64,000 bases of DNA from CAVRTM01 sp963724015 (GCA_963724015.1 CAVRTM010000012.1:310001-374000), one strand, 5' to 3'. Shown: positions 9,568 through 19,776, numbered from the stretch's first letter. Numbers and translations: made by a program. The notes: a model not told the origin generated them from the sequence alone.

Positions 9568-10677
9568 TCAGCGGACGGCCACCACACTGCAGCCGAGGCC
9601 CGCGGTGGCACCCGCTCCGGTGTTCACACCGAAGTAGCACACGGTGTGGCGTCCCTTCCTGGCTCGGACGGTCAACGAGAAGTCAACGCTCGTCGAGGTT
9701 TCCCGCACCGAGGACAAACTCCTGTTCGCCGTCGTGCCCGTCGGCAGCCAGCGGTTGTCCATCTGCATCCGAACCCTGACCGGCGCCTTGGGCGCGTCGG
9801 GGTCCCGCGACCAGCCGGTCGCGGTGATGGTGCCGCGGCCGGTGGTAAAGGTGGTCACCCTCCCTGTGGGGGACTTGCGGTAGTCGATCCGGTTCCTGGG
9901 CAGCGCCTTGAGCCCGGAGTGTCCGGTGAGGTCGACGAAGCGGTAGCCGCGGACCTTGTAGTACGTGATGACTCCCGGCAGCTCGGCCAGCATGTTGGGC
10001 CGTTGGTGGCCGCCGTCATGCATCAGCAGGACGGGGTGGGACTGTGCGGATCCGGCGTGGGCGTTACGTCGAATCATGTCCCGACCGGCGTGGTTCAGCG
10101 TCTTGCCGGCCGCCCAGTCGTTCGTGTCCACGCTCCACACCGCGGTGCGCAGATGACGCGCGGCAGCGTTGGCCAGGGTGTGTGAGCCGAGCGATCCGCC
10201 CGGCGGGCGGAACCAGCACGGACGCGTGCCGGTCGCCTTGATCAGCTCGGTCGTGGCACGGTCGAGCTGGGAACGCTGGGCGGCGCCGGAGATGGCCGCG
10301 AAGTCAGGGTGGTCGTAGGAGTGGTTCCCGAGCAGATGGCCTTCCTGCACGACCTGGCGGGCGTACCCGGGCCAGATGGCGGCCTGGTTGCCGATCTCGA
10401 AAAAGGTGGCCCGCACGTGTTCCCTGCGCAGGATCTCCAGCACCTTCGGGGTCTCAGGTCCAGGGCCGTCATCGAAGGTCAGCGCGACGGTCTTGCCCGC
10501 CCCGGGCGCGGTGCGCACCACCAACGGCTTGACCGTCGGGCAGCTGTTCACGTGCGTGGAGGCGGGCGCGGAGACGGCGGCGGGGGCGGGGGCGGCCCGG
10601 GCGACTACCGCGCCGGCAAGCAGAGCAGTGACGGCGGCCAGGGAGGTGGCGGCCAGCTGGCGGACGGCGGGGCGCAT
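9568..10677 (-). CDS. Secreted polysaccharide deacetylase (NodB / CE4)
   Basis: A 369-residue exported protein. A signal peptide (residues 1-30, ending VARAAPA) precedes a NodB domain with the five usual motifs: TFDDGPG, HSYDHPD, RPPGGS, WSVDTNDW and LLMHDGG. The first aspartate, the HxxxH pair and the last histidine needed for metal-dependent de-N-acetylation are present. A C-terminal beta-rich segment of about 90 residues follows, possibly for wall binding. GAAGG lies upstream of the ATG at 10677. Likely substrate is peptidoglycan or another N-acetylated glycan. Confidence 0.9.
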   Translation of the reverse strand: MRPAVRQLAATSLAAVTALLAGAVVARAAPAPAAVSAPASTHVNSCPTVKPLVVRTAPGAGKTVALTFDDGPGPETPKVLEILRREHVRATFFEIGNQAAIWPGYARQVVQEGHLLGNHSYDHPDFAAISGAAQRSQLDRATTELIKATGTRPCWFRPPGGSLGSHTLANAAARHLRTAVWSVDTNDWAAGKTLNHAGRDMIRRNAHAGSAQSHPVLLMHDGGHQRPNMLAELPGVITYYKVRGYRFVDLTGHSGLKALPRNRIDYRKSPTGRVTTFTTGRGTITATGWSRDPDAPKAPVRVRMQMDNRWLPTGTTANRSLSSVRETSTSVDFSLTVRARKGRHTVCYFGVNTGAGATAGLGCSVVAVR

Positions 10678-10939
10678 GAGCGTGCCTTCGGTGTGGATGG
10701 TCGGGTGATTCGGTGGGAGGACCGCAGCGCAGTCGGCCTGCGGGACGCGGCAGTGTGGGCGGCTGCATCTGCTGGTGGGCTGGCCCGGGGCACCGGCGTG
10801 GACTGTACCGGCGCACTCAGGCGTGCAAGGGTGAATGCGGGCCCCATCAGCCGATCGGAGGACTCGCTTCACACATCCCATCGAGCACCTTTGCGGCGGG
10901 CGGCGAGTACGCGTCGATCGGGCGCAGCGACCCTGCCCC

Positions 10940-11284
10940 TCATTCCAGCCGGCGTCCCCAGGCCGCCGTCGTCGACTCTTGGTCCTTCGTCGCCCACCAC
11001 TCCTCGAGGTTGGCGCGCAACGTCGTGACGAACGCTGAAGGATTCACCGATGGGTCGAGATCGGTCCGGTCGACGGGGACGGTGACCTGCCACTGCTGCG
11101 CCTGGAAACCGGGGAGCGTCACAGAAACGTGAACCCTGAGGGCGAGGCCCTCGCCGGTTGTGCCGTCCCGCACGAGGCTGGGGCTGGCGACCGCAAGCTC
11201 CACCAGGTCGTAGCCGGGGGCGAGTGCGCGGCTGAGCCGCGCGGCCAGCTGCTCGCCCGGCATCGGCAGTGCGGGGGACGGCAT
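10940..11284 (-). CDS. Small hypothetical protein
   Basis: A 114-residue soluble protein with no signal or membrane segment. The C-terminal half, with FVTTLRANLEEWWATK, looks helical. I do not recognise it. I chose the ATG at 11284 because GGAG lies six bases upstream; the frame extends to a GTG at 11320 without a good ribosome site. It lies downstream of the DUF389 gene on the same strand, about 75 bases away, and may be cotranscribed. Confidence 0.55.
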   Translation of the reverse strand: MPSPALPMPGEQLAARLSRALAPGYDLVELAVASPSLVRDGTTGEGLALRVHVSVTLPGFQAQQWQVTVPVDRTDLDPSVNPSAFVTTLRANLEEWWATKDQESTTAAWGRRLE

Positions 11285-11359
11285 CAGATGCTCCGGCTCA
11301 CCGAATGATCGAGGAGGCACGACATGCCAGTCACGCTCGCATACCCCAACGCACCAATG

Positions 11360-12457
11360 TCAGCTCGCGCTCGAAGCCGGGGTTCCCACGACTCCAGCAT
11401 CGATCTGTTGGCCGACGGTGGTGGTGACGACGACGGGGATTCCGTTCGGGATCTGTCCGTCGAGCTCGGCCACGAGCTGGCTGGTAGATGGCAGTCCCCC
11501 TGGGGTGTGCACGTTGACGTACACCGTTTTCGAGGCCACCGTGACGCTTTGGACGTTGGCTCCGGGCTGTTGTGCAATCCACTGCTCTGCTGTCGTGTGC
11601 ACCCGCTGGGTCCACCGGTCGACGAGATAGGTGCCCACCGTGTTGGCGGCCATCGGCACGAGAACGACAACGAGCAGGGTGCTGATCGCCAGGGTGGCGC
11701 GGCGACGCGAGAGCTGTTTGGCCTGGCCGGCCTCCGCCGCGTAGCCGGCACTGGTGAACACGAACGTGCCGGCCAGCACCAAGGCGACGAAGTTGGAGAC
11801 GAACAGCACCAAGGCGCCCATCGCGAGCGCCACGGCACCTTGGCCCAGGCAGACCCCGACGACGGCCAGCGGCGGCACCAGTGAGATGGCGATCGCCACA
11901 CCAGGCAGGACCGCTGCGACGTCGCGGCGGGCGAACGCGACCGATCCGGCGAACCCGGTGGCCACGGCCGAGATCAGGTCCACCAGGGCGGGGGATGTGC
12001 GGCTGGCGATCTGGCTGTCGTTGAGCAGGTCCACTCCGCCGGGGATGACCAACGAGAAGAGGATCCCGGTCACGACCACGACGGTGGCGCCGGACAGGGT
12101 GAACGCAGCCGCCCGCCACGTCACCGTGCCGCTGCGTCGCACGATCCCCAGAGCGACTCCCATGATCGGGGTCGACAGCGGCGCGATGATCATGGCGCCG
12201 ATCACCGTGGCAGTGGAGTCGGACAACACACCCGCGGTCGCGATCACCGCCGACAGCACCAGCATCGTCCAGAACGCCGACCTCTTGGACGGGGCGTCTC
12301 CCGATCCCAGGTCGAGGTCCCCGGTCAACTCATCCAGGGTCCGGCGCTGACGCGCCGGGAGGACCCGATCCGACAGGTTCAGTGCCACGTGCCGAGCATC
12401 CCGCAGCGACCGGCCACGCGCTAGCAGCCACCTCACCCGTCGGCCGCACGCTGCCAC
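11360..12457 (-). CDS. DUF389 membrane protein
   Basis: A 365-residue protein with the DUF389 core (residues about 60-250). FWTMLVLSAVIATAGVLSDS, then TATVIGAMIIAPLSTPIMG, then LPGVAIAISLVPPLAVVG are typical of this hydrophobic domain. About seven helices are followed by a 100-residue soluble tail rich in Thr and Val. Long members have an extra N-terminal regulatory region that is absent here. The function of DUF389 proteins is unknown. The GTG at 12457 is the first available start and is uncertain. Confidence 0.75.
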   Translation of the reverse strand: MAACGRRVRWLLARGRSLRDARHVALNLSDRVLPARQRRTLDELTGDLDLGSGDAPSKRSAFWTMLVLSAVIATAGVLSDSTATVIGAMIIAPLSTPIMGVALGIVRRSGTVTWRAAAFTLSGATVVVVTGILFSLVIPGGVDLLNDSQIASRTSPALVDLISAVATGFAGSVAFARRDVAAVLPGVAIAISLVPPLAVVGVCLGQGAVALAMGALVLFVSNFVALVLAGTFVFTSAGYAAEAGQAKQLSRRRATLAISTLLVVVLVPMAANTVGTYLVDRWTQRVHTTAEQWIAQQPGANVQSVTVASKTVYVNVHTPGGLPSTSQLVAELDGQIPNGIPVVVTTTVGQQIDAGVVGTPASSAS

Positions 12458-13055
12458 CAGACGGGGCCATCCCTGTCCATGACGCGCCTCGCAACCCGGC
12501 CTGTCGCATCGGGTGCCGTGCAGCTGCCCGGTACGCCTCGGTCTTCACCATCGCCAGACCTGTCCAAGGCCCCGAGTGGCTGGCTGGATGGCGGGCTCAA
12601 GACGAAAGCCTTCGACTTGCGGAAACGGCAGCCCTGAACGGCGCTCTCCCCTCGCTCAAGAAGCGGCTTCCCTGCACCCCACCGCTGACGGGCTGCACAC
12701 TGTCACCGCCCAGCGCTTGATCGGGCGGTCCGGTCGCGGACGAGCTCCGGCCCCGGACTGCGCCGTGCGCGCTACAGGAGCGCGGTTGGCCGGGGTCGGC
12801 ACCGAGGTCGACCATGCGCTGGGTGCGCTCGGGACCAAGGCCCTGCCCGTCAGAGCCGATCTTAGCCAAGCCCGGATCTTTCACCGGCTGTCCGGGTGAG
12901 GTGGGGCGGGCCGTCTTGGGTCGCTCAACGAGTGAATTCCGCCTGGTGGGTGGGACGGTGGCCGCGTTGTTTGCGTGCGGTGGGCGCCGGCTTCCGTGGC
13001 CGTTGGTCCTTCACACCGGTGGGTCGTGTTCGAGGTCCCCGGTCTCAGGTGGGTC
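12458..13055. other. Gene-poor stretch beside a transposase remnant
   Basis: About 600 bases without a convincing gene. Open frames on both strands lack ribosome sites and show no family motifs. Composition shifts here (an EcoRI-type GAATTC and T-rich patches near 12930-13000). It lies directly downstream of the IS1380-type remnant and may contain decayed insertion-sequence ends, but I could not find matching inverted ends. Confidence 0.4.
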
Positions 13056-13452
13056 CTAGCGGCCCGGCAACGCCAGCAGTCGAGTCCAAGTGGTCAGCTC
13101 GAGCGCGAGCATGACCAGGGCGCACCAGATCCGGTTCTGGTGGAATCCCTGCAGGGGCAGGTTATTCAGCCCGGTGTCTTTGGCGATCCGGATCCGGTCC
13201 TCGCACCGGGCTCGGCGGCGGTGGCGTAGCTCCAGGTCGGCCAGCTGCCCGCGAGCAGCGTGGTGGCGAACGCGGTCTGCCGGTAGCCGTCGACATCGTC
13301 GAACCGAAGTTGCGCGCCGGGGTGCGGTCGCTCCCGTCGCTCGATGACTCGCATCCGCTTGGGCCACCCGGTGAGGTGCCCGTGGAAGCGCAATACCTCG
13401 GTCATGTCGACGACATCGGCGCCCTCGCGCAATGCGCCGTCGGCGTTGCTGG
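13056..13452 (-). pseudogene. IS1380-family transposase, C-terminal remnant
   Basis: Two overlapping minus-strand frames together give the C-terminal end of an IS1380-type transposase. The upstream frame has VIERRERPHPGAQLRFDDVDGYR and FATTLLA. The downstream frame has QLADLELRHRRRARCEDRI, then IAKDTGLNNLP, IWCALVMLALEL and a stop at 13056. They are joined by a frameshift near 13250. A TAA blocks the frame near 13452 and the N-terminal two thirds, including the first catalytic acids, are absent. This is a dead fragment, marking past insertion activity beside tRNA-Ser. Confidence 0.8.
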
Positions 13453-13620
13453 TTTAGATGAATGCGTCGCAACGCCTTATCTTCCAGACAGGGGCATTTG
13501 TCAGATCACGCCACAACCTCCTCAACCAGCCGGCCTATGGAATCTCGGGGCTAGCGGCTCAGAGCAAGTGCTGCCAACATGAGAGGCCATGGACCAGGAG
13601 GGAAACGGCTGGAGGGGACC

Positions 13621-15252
13621 ATGAGTGCGGGGATGAGCGGTGCCGGTGGCAGCGCTGGGCCACGACGCGCGCCGCAGTCGTGGCTGTCAGTCAGGGTAGG
13701 GAGCAGCGCGGGGCGGTGGCGCCGGGGAGTGGGAGTGGGGGTCATCGGTGGGCTCGCGGCCGCAGTTGCTGTGGCGGCTGGCCCGGCCATGGCACTGCAG
13801 CCGGGACCACCCTCTGTTCTGCACGTGGGCCAGATCGGCCGGCAGGACGTCCCGGTATTGCCCGGATCCGAGCCGGACACCTTGGTCGAACCGGACATCG
13901 CCGTCTCGCCGGTCAACCCTGCTTTGGCGGTCGCGGTCGCCCACGACGGCCGGTACCCGGACGGTGGCGCGGTCGGCATCGAGCACGCGTGGACAAGGGA
14001 CGGCGGCGCGACCTGGCATCACGCTCCGCTGCCTGGGGTGACGGTGACGACGGGCGGTGAGGCCGCGTGGGCGCGGGCGAGCGACCCGGTGGTCGCGTAC
14101 GGACCGGACGGGGCGGCGTACGTCTCCACGCTGGTCTTCGACACCGGCTGTAACAGCGGGGTGGTCGTGTCCAAGAGCGTCGACGGGGGCAGGACGTTCG
14201 CCAAGCCGGTGGTCGCGCACCGCAGTGCCTCGTGCGACGTCTCGGACGACAAGAACTGGTTGGTCGTCGACACCAGCCCCAACAGCCCGCACCGTGGTCG
14301 GCTCTACCAGTTCTGGACACCGTTCCTGACCGACATGTTCGGCAACGCGGACGGGTCGCCTCAGGCGCTGGTCTGGTCCGACGACGGCGGCACCACCTGG
14401 AGCGACCCCGTCAACGTCAGTGCCCCGCACGGCAACACGCAGAACTCGCAACCGATGCTCCGACCCGGCGGGACGATCGTCGACGCCTACCTGGACTACG
14501 GCCCCGACGGGTCCGCCGAGGGACCAGAGGCCGCCGCCGCCCGCGCCGGAGCCAACCGGGCCGGTCCGCCGCCGCGGAAAGTGTCCCCGAAGCCCGGCGC
14601 GAGCACCGCATACCCCGTCCTGACCACGGCAACGTCCACCGACGGCGGCGCGACGTGGCACCGCGGCGGCACAATCACCCGAGACCTGGGCAACGGACCC
14701 CCCGGATTCCGCTGCTGCCTTCCCTCCGCTACCGCCGATCCCGTCACGGGCACCCTGTATGCCGCGTGGAACTCCGAGAACGCAGCGAGAGTGAAGCTCT
14801 CCAGGTCGACGGACGGCAAGACCTGGTCGTCCCCCGTTGTGGTCAACCGGCCCACGCGGAGTCTGCTCGGGGTCAACGTCGATGTGTCCTCCTACGCCGG
14901 GACAGTGTCCGTGTCGTACGGCCTGACCAACGCCGACACCAGCAGCGGCAGGTTCGGACGCCAGTTCGCGGCCACCTCCCGGGACGGCGGAAAACGCTTC
15001 CTCGCACCGACTGCGGTCGGCCCTCAGATCAACTACGCCTACGCCGCGTTCGCACAGGGGATCTTCCCCGGCGACTACATCGGCTCAGCATTGACCCGCG
15101 GCCGCCTGTACACCGTGTGGGCCGTGGCGTCGAGACCACCCCGGCCCGGCGCGAGATATCACCAGGTCCTCTACGGGGCGTCGTTCGACACCACCCGCGG
15201 CCCCCTGCCTGCCGCAGCAATTGACGAAGAGTCCGAGGTTCTACGCCCCTGA
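13621..15252 (+). CDS. Secreted sialidase-like protein with Asp-box (BNR) repeats
   Basis: A 543-residue exported protein. A basic N-terminus and a hydrophobic signal core ending AMA (about residues 36-58) lead to a beta-propeller with at least five Asp-boxes: TRDGGATW, SVDGGRTF, SDDGGTTW, STDGGATW and STDGKTW. This is the fold of exo-alpha-sialidases and related propellers. The arginine triad of true sialidases is not clear by eye, so the substrate is open. GGAGGGG at 13611-13617 decides the ATG at 13621 over an in-frame ATG at 13579. Confidence 0.82.
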   Translation: MSAGMSGAGGSAGPRRAPQSWLSVRVGSSAGRWRRGVGVGVIGGLAAAVAVAAGPAMALQPGPPSVLHVGQIGRQDVPVLPGSEPDTLVEPDIAVSPVNPALAVAVAHDGRYPDGGAVGIEHAWTRDGGATWHHAPLPGVTVTTGGEAAWARASDPVVAYGPDGAAYVSTLVFDTGCNSGVVVSKSVDGGRTFAKPVVAHRSASCDVSDDKNWLVVDTSPNSPHRGRLYQFWTPFLTDMFGNADGSPQALVWSDDGGTTWSDPVNVSAPHGNTQNSQPMLRPGGTIVDAYLDYGPDGSAEGPEAAAARAGANRAGPPPRKVSPKPGASTAYPVLTTATSTDGGATWHRGGTITRDLGNGPPGFRCCLPSATADPVTGTLYAAWNSENAARVKLSRSTDGKTWSSPVVVNRPTRSLLGVNVDVSSYAGTVSVSYGLTNADTSSGRFGRQFAATSRDGGKRFLAPTAVGPQINYAYAAFAQGIFPGDYIGSALTRGRLYTVWAVASRPPRPGARYHQVLYGASFDTTRGPLPAAAIDEESEVLRP

Positions 15253-15693
15253 CAGGCGCTCCCTGGTCTTGCCACCCCCGGGCCTTGACGGACAGGACTT
15301 AAGAGCCAGTCGGAGCGACCGTTCCGCGAGACGGAGATTGGCAGCTGGCGCGCCGCCGCACGAACGAGCACGCCACCAGCCACCTGCCGCCCGGCACCCA
15401 AGGCACGCGCGGGGACCCCGACTACGACCAGTCGGAACCCCGACACCGAAGAAGCCAGCTGCCCCACCCGGGTCACCCTCACTCGCAGGACCCGCCCGAA
15501 CTGGCCTACCCCCATTCGAGCAGGTCCTCGCCATGTCAACGCCCACACACGCGGTGGCAAGCCGCTGAGATCGGTCCGGGACGCGATCCGCGACTCGGTA
15601 AGCAACAACGCCGCCCCGCGAACCCGATATCGGGCCACGTGACGGCGTCGCTGGGACATTCGTCTCAAGCCACGGATCTTGCTCCGTAGCCCC
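15253..15693. other. Intergenic stretch before tRNA-Ser with no visible gene
   Basis: About 440 bases between the Asp-box protein and the 3' end of tRNA-Ser. Frames crossing it have no ribosome site and no family signature. I looked for a second copy of the tRNA 3' end, which would mark an integration site, and saw none. Confidence 0.5.
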
Positions 15694-15783
15694 TGGCGGT
15701 GGCGGTGGGATTTGAACCCACGGTGGAGTTACCCCCACACACGCTTTCGAGGCGTGCTCCTTAGGCCGCTCGGACACGCCACC
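15694..15783 (-). tRNA. tRNA-Ser (CGA anticodon)
   Basis: Read on the minus strand, the 5' end GGTGGCG at 15783-15777 pairs with CGCCACC at 15704-15698. A G discriminator and an encoded CCA end follow at 15697-15694. The anticodon stem CACGC/GCGTG encloses loop CTCGAAA, giving anticodon CGA, which reads UCG. The long variable arm around GTGGGGGTAACTCCAC and the T-arm GGTTCAAATCC complete a class II tRNA of 87 bases plus CCA. Confidence 0.95.
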
Positions 15784-15843
15784 GCCGCAGAGGCTACTAG
15801 AGGGGGCGGGGAGACAGAAATCGGTCCGTGAGCGCTCCCCCGG

Positions 15844-16326
15844 TCAGGACCGCTGCCCCGCGAAGAAGTCCAGCAGCAGCCGGGAGCACTCCTGCTCGCG
15901 GACCCCGCCGACCACCTCCGCGCGGTGGGTCGCCCGACGGTCCCGCACGAGGTCCCACACCGAGCCGCACGCACCCGCCTTGGGGTCCCAGGCGCCGAGC
16001 ACGACGCGGGCGACCCGGGCCAGCACCAGCGCGCCGGCGCACATGGCGCACGGCTCGAGGGTCACCACGAGGGTGCAGCCCTCCAGCCGCCAGCTGCCGA
16101 CCTGCGCGGCGGCGGCGCGGATCGCCACCACCTCGGCGTGCGCCGTCGGGTCGCCGAGCGCCTCCCGCACGTTGTGCCCGACCCCGAGGACCGCACCGTC
16201 CGGGCCGACCACCACCGCGCCGACCGGCACGTCGCCCGAGGCGAGCGCCCCGGAGGCGACGGCGAGCGCCTGCCCCATCCACGCGGCGTACCGGGGGTCG
16301 ACTGCAGGTCCGCGGGCCGGGGTCAC
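15844..16326 (-). CDS. tadA: tRNA adenosine(34) deaminase
   Basis: A 160-residue cytidine-deaminase-fold enzyme. The HAE motif (in TAHAEVVAIR) and PCAMCAGA give the zinc ligands His, Cys and Cys and the catalytic Glu. FFAGQRS at the end matches the TadA C-terminus. It converts A34 to inosine in tRNA-Arg. The GTG at 16326 gives normal length. It is divergent from upp with only 16 bases between starts, so both are probably leaderless or share overlapping promoters. A general nucleoside deaminase is the main alternative. Confidence 0.88.
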   Translation of the reverse strand: MTPARGPAVDPRYAAWMGQALAVASGALASGDVPVGAVVVGPDGAVLGVGHNVREALGDPTAHAEVVAIRAAAAQVGSWRLEGCTLVVTLEPCAMCAGALVLARVARVVLGAWDPKAGACGSVWDLVRDRRATHRAEVVGGVREQECSRLLLDFFAGQRS

Positions 16327-16342
16327 ACGATAAGTTTCGCGT

Positions 16343-16982
16343 ATGCGCGTCCACGTTGCCGACCATCCGCTCATCGCCCACAAGCTCACGGCCCTGCGCG
16401 ACAAGAACACCGACTCCCCCACCTTCCGCCGGCTGGCCGACGAGCTGGTGACGCTGCTGGCGTACGAGGCGACGCGCGAGGTCCGGGTCGAGCCGTTCGA
16501 CATCCAGACGCCCGTGGCGCCCACCCGCGGCATCAAGCTGGCCAGCCCCAAGCCGCTGGTGGTGCCGATCCTGCGCGCCGGCCTGGGGATGCTCGACGGC
16601 ATGGTGCGACTGCTGCCCGACGGCCGAGGTCGGGTTCCTCGGCCTGGTCCGCAACGAGGAGACGCTGCAGGCGACGACCTACGCCAACCGGCTGCCGGAC
16701 GACCTGTCCGGGCGCCAGTGCTACCTGCTGGACCCGATGCTGGCCACCGGCGGCACGCTCGCTGCGGCGATCCGCTACCTGGTCGACCTCGGTGCCGACG
16801 ACATCACCGCCATCTGCCTGCTGTGCGCCCCCGAGGGCATCGAGCGCCTGGAGGCCGCCATCGCCGACCTGGACGTGCCGGTCACCGTGGTCACCGGCGC
16901 GCTCGACGAGAAGCTGGACGAGAACGGCTACATCGTCCCTGGGCTCGGCGACGCGGGCGACCGCCTGTACGGCGTCGTCTGA
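16343..16982 (+). CDS. upp: Uracil phosphoribosyltransferase (frame broken by one inserted base)
   Basis: Two frames together encode a complete Upp of about 212 residues. The first frame gives MRVHVADHPLIAHKLT to GMVRLLP. The second continues AEVGFLGLVRNEETLQ, then LDPMLATGGT (the PRPP loop), to the GDAGDRLYG end. One extra base near 16616-16619 (a CCC run where CC is expected) explains the break, and removing it gives 639 bases. Upp makes UMP from uracil and PRPP in pyrimidine salvage. Loss by true frameshift is possible, but similar errors nearby suggest a sequence fault. Confidence 0.88.
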
Positions 16983-17115
16983 GCACCGCCCGCACCGCGG
17001 CGCGCGGCGCGCCTGCGGCGAGGCCGGGGGTTGATTTGGCAGGATCGGGGTGACTTGGGAGCATCTACCGGGTCGCCGACCCCGACGGCCTGCCACACCC
17101 CTTGAGGAGATCCCC

Positions 17116-17286
17116 ATGCCGCGCGTGAAGAAGATCCTGCTGTGGGTCCTTCTCGCCTTCGCGGTCTATGCGGTCATCACCTCCCCGACCCAGGCCGCCG
17201 ACATCGTCCACACCACGTGGGACATCGTCGTGCAGGCGGTCACCCGCATCGGCGACTTCTTCGACGCCCTGCTCAACCGCAAGTGA
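17116..17286 (+). CDS. Small single-span membrane protein
   Basis: A 56-residue protein with a basic start (MPRVKK), one membrane helix (residues about 7-25) and a short amphipathic tail ending NRK. GAGGAG at 17104-17109 decides the ATG at 17116. A small protein of this shape commonly precedes the PH-domain membrane protein in actinomycetes, as it does here; function unknown. Confidence 0.65.
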   Translation: MPRVKKILLWVLLAFAVYAVITSPTQAADIVHTTWDIVVQAVTRIGDFFDALLNRK

Positions 17287-18149
17287 TGCTTCCCGATGGC
17301 GCCGGCTGACGCGATCGCCCAGCCACCGGGTGCTGCGGCGCTACCTGCTCGACGGCGAGCACGTCGTCACTGCGGTGCACCAGCACTGGGCCAAGGTCGC
17401 CGAACCGGTGGCCTCCGGCGTCCTCGGCCTCGTCCTCGCCCTCTGGCTGGACTCGCTTCTCCCGGCGTCGGTCGGCCACGCGGGCGACGTGCTGTGGTGG
17501 ATCTGGATCCTGGTCGTGGTCCGGGCCGCCTGGAGGCTGCTGGAGTGGCGCCACGACTGGTTCGTCGCCACCGACAAGCGGCTGATCCTCACCTACGGCA
17601 TGGTGACCCACAAGGTCGCGATGATGCCGCTGTCCAAGGTGACCGACATGTCCTACAACCGCTCGCTGATGGGGCGCGTCGCCGGCTTCGGCACGTTCGT
17701 GATGGAGAGCGCCGGGCAGGACCAGGCACTGCACCACGTCAGGTGGGTGCCCCAGCCCGACCACACCTACCGCGCCATCTGCGCCGAGATCTTCGGCGTC
17801 GACGACCGCGACCGGGTCGACCTGGGTGACGGGGACGACGACGACGCCCGGATGCGGGAGACGCCGGCGGTCCGGGCACCGGTCCTGCCGGCGGTTCGGG
17901 CAGCGGTTTCGCAGGGCCGGGGCGCCCGCCGGTCCCGCCCGCGCCCGGCAGCCCCGGCGACTGGTCGACCGGCATCCGGATCCGCCCGGTGGAGCCCGGT
18001 CAGCCCGGCGACCGGACGAGCCCGGCGACGACGAGCAGGGCGGCGATGGCGGCCGGTCCCTCTACCAGAGCCCCGACCTGCGGCCCCGCAGCAGCCGGGA
18101 CGCCGACACCGGCCCGATCCCCCTTCTGCGGCCGCCCACCGATCCCTGA
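17286..18149 (+). CDS. PH-domain membrane protein (several probable indels)
   Basis: The core frame encodes RYLLDGEHVV, two membrane helices and a bacterial PH-like domain (FVATDKRLILTYGMVTHKVAMMPLSKVTDM to IFGVDDRD). The conserved tail is split. DWSTGIRIRPVEPGQPGD is in a second frame (about 17865-18005) and SLYQSPDLRPRSSRDADTGPIP in a third, ending at 18149. Two missing bases near 17860 and 18015 would restore one protein. A third missing base near 17307 would connect the ATG at 17286, which overlaps the previous stop. If not, the start is the GTG at 17330. Function unknown. Confidence 0.65.
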
Positions 18150-18260
18150 TCGCGCCGCGCGTGACCCGGGTTGCCAGCGGCCCCGGTTCACGCTCTAGTA
18201 GGGCAGGGTGACCTGCAGCACACCCCGTCCCTGCCGTCCGCTGATCAAGGAAGAGAACCC

Positions 18261-19761
18261 ATGAGCATCTTTCGGACCAAGACGATCGAGGAGTCGATCG
18301 CCGAGACCGATGAGGCGGAGTACCAGCTCAAGAAGCGCCTCAGCGCCCTCGACCTGACGGTCTTCGGCATCGGCGTCATCATCGGCGCCGGTATCTTCAC
18401 CCTGACCGGGCGGGCCGCCAAGGAGTACGCCGGCCCCTCGATCGTCATCTCGTTCCTCATCGCCGCCTTCTGCTGCGCCCTGGCCGCCCTCTGCTACGCG
18501 GAGTTCGCCTCGACGGTCCCGGTCTCCGGCTCGGCGTACACGTTCTCCTACGCCACGCTCGGCGAGCTCGTCGCCTGGATCATCGGCTGGGACCTGCTGC
18601 TCGAGCTGATGCTGGGCGCGAGCGTGGTCGCCCAGGGCTGGAGCCAGTACGCCGAGCTGTTCCTCAAGCAGGTCGGCATCGGGTGGCCCTCGGGCCTCGG
18701 GTCCGGTGACAGCTTCGACCTGCTGGCCTTCCTGCTGATCGCGGTGCTCACCACACTGATCGCCGTCGGCATCAAGGAGTCGATGCGGGTCAACCTCGTG
18801 CTCGTCGGCGTCAAGCTGTTCATCGTGCTGTTCGTGATCGTGGCCGGTATCGGCTTCGTCAACTCCGCCAACTACAGCCCGTTCGTCCCGCCGTCGAACC
18901 CCGGCGCAGCGACGGCGAGCGGCCTGCGCGCCCCGCTGATCCAGCTGATCTTCGGCATGCAGCCGGCTGCCTTCGGCATCAGCGGCATCATCGCCGGCGC
19001 CTCGATCGTCTTCTTCGCCTACATCGGCTTCGACGTCGTCGCGACCACCGCCGAGGAGGCCCGCAACCCGCAGCGCGACCTGCCCCGCGGCATCATCGCC
19101 TCGCTGGTGATCTGCACGATCCTCTACATCGCCGTGTCGCTCGTCATCACCGGCATGGTGCCCTACGCCCAGATCGACCCCAAGGCGGCGCTGGCCTCGG
19201 CCTTCACCTCGGTCGGCAAGGGCGGCTACGCCACGTTGATCTCCGCCGGCGCGGTCGCCGGACTGATGACCGTCGTGATGACACTGATGATCGGCGCGAC
19301 CCGCGTCGTGTTCGCCATGGCCCGCGACTGGCTGCTGCCGAGGAGCCTGGCCCGCACCAACCCGCGCACCGGCACCCCCATGCGGATCACGCTGATCATC
19401 GGGGCCCTGGTCGCCCTGGTCGCCTCCCTGACGCCGATCGGCGCGCTGGAGGAGATGGTCAACATCGGCACGCTGGCCGCCTTCACCCTGGTCGTCGATC
19501 GCGGTGCCGATCCTGCGCAAGCGCCGGCCCGACCTGAAGCGGTCCTTCAAGGTGCCGTTCTCGCCGGTGCTGCCGATCACCGCCGCAGTCGTGTCGGTCT
19601 ACCTGATGCTGAACCTCAGCCTGGAGACCTGGATCCGCTTCGTGATCTGGATGGTGCTGGGCTTCATCGTCTACTTCGGCTACAGCCGGCACCGCAGCCG
19701 CCTGGCCGTCCACGGCAGGGAGTCCGACCGCGCCGCCGCGGATCAGACGACCCAGGGCTGA
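18261..19761 (+). CDS. APC-family amino acid permease (one inserted base)
   Basis: A 499-residue transporter once one base near 19494 is removed. FGIGVIIGAGIFTLTGRAA in helix 1 is the substrate-loop signature of the cationic amino acid transporter branch, and FFAYIGFDVVATTAEEARNPQRDLP is the conserved helix 6/loop. Twelve or more helices follow. The first frame stops matching after IGTLAAFTLV and the second resumes at IAVPILRKRRPDLKRSFKVP. AAGGAAGAGA precedes the ATG at 18261. Expected to import amino acids at the cytoplasmic membrane; the substrate is not readable. Confidence 0.87.
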
Positions 19762-19776
19762 CCCAGCACCGCGCGT

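Noticed and set aside
12513..12899. A 128-codon frame in the gene-poor stretch
   Set aside because: No Shine-Dalgarno, no motif, biased composition; more likely noncoding.
15241..15777. A 178-codon minus-strand frame whose first residues read SERPKEHASKACVG
   Set aside because: It is the translation of tRNA-Ser and its flank, a well-known false gene pattern.
15694..15783. tRNA-Ser as an att site of an island in this window
   Set aside because: I found no second copy of the tRNA 3' end, no integrase and no clear boundary, so only an old integration zone is suggested.
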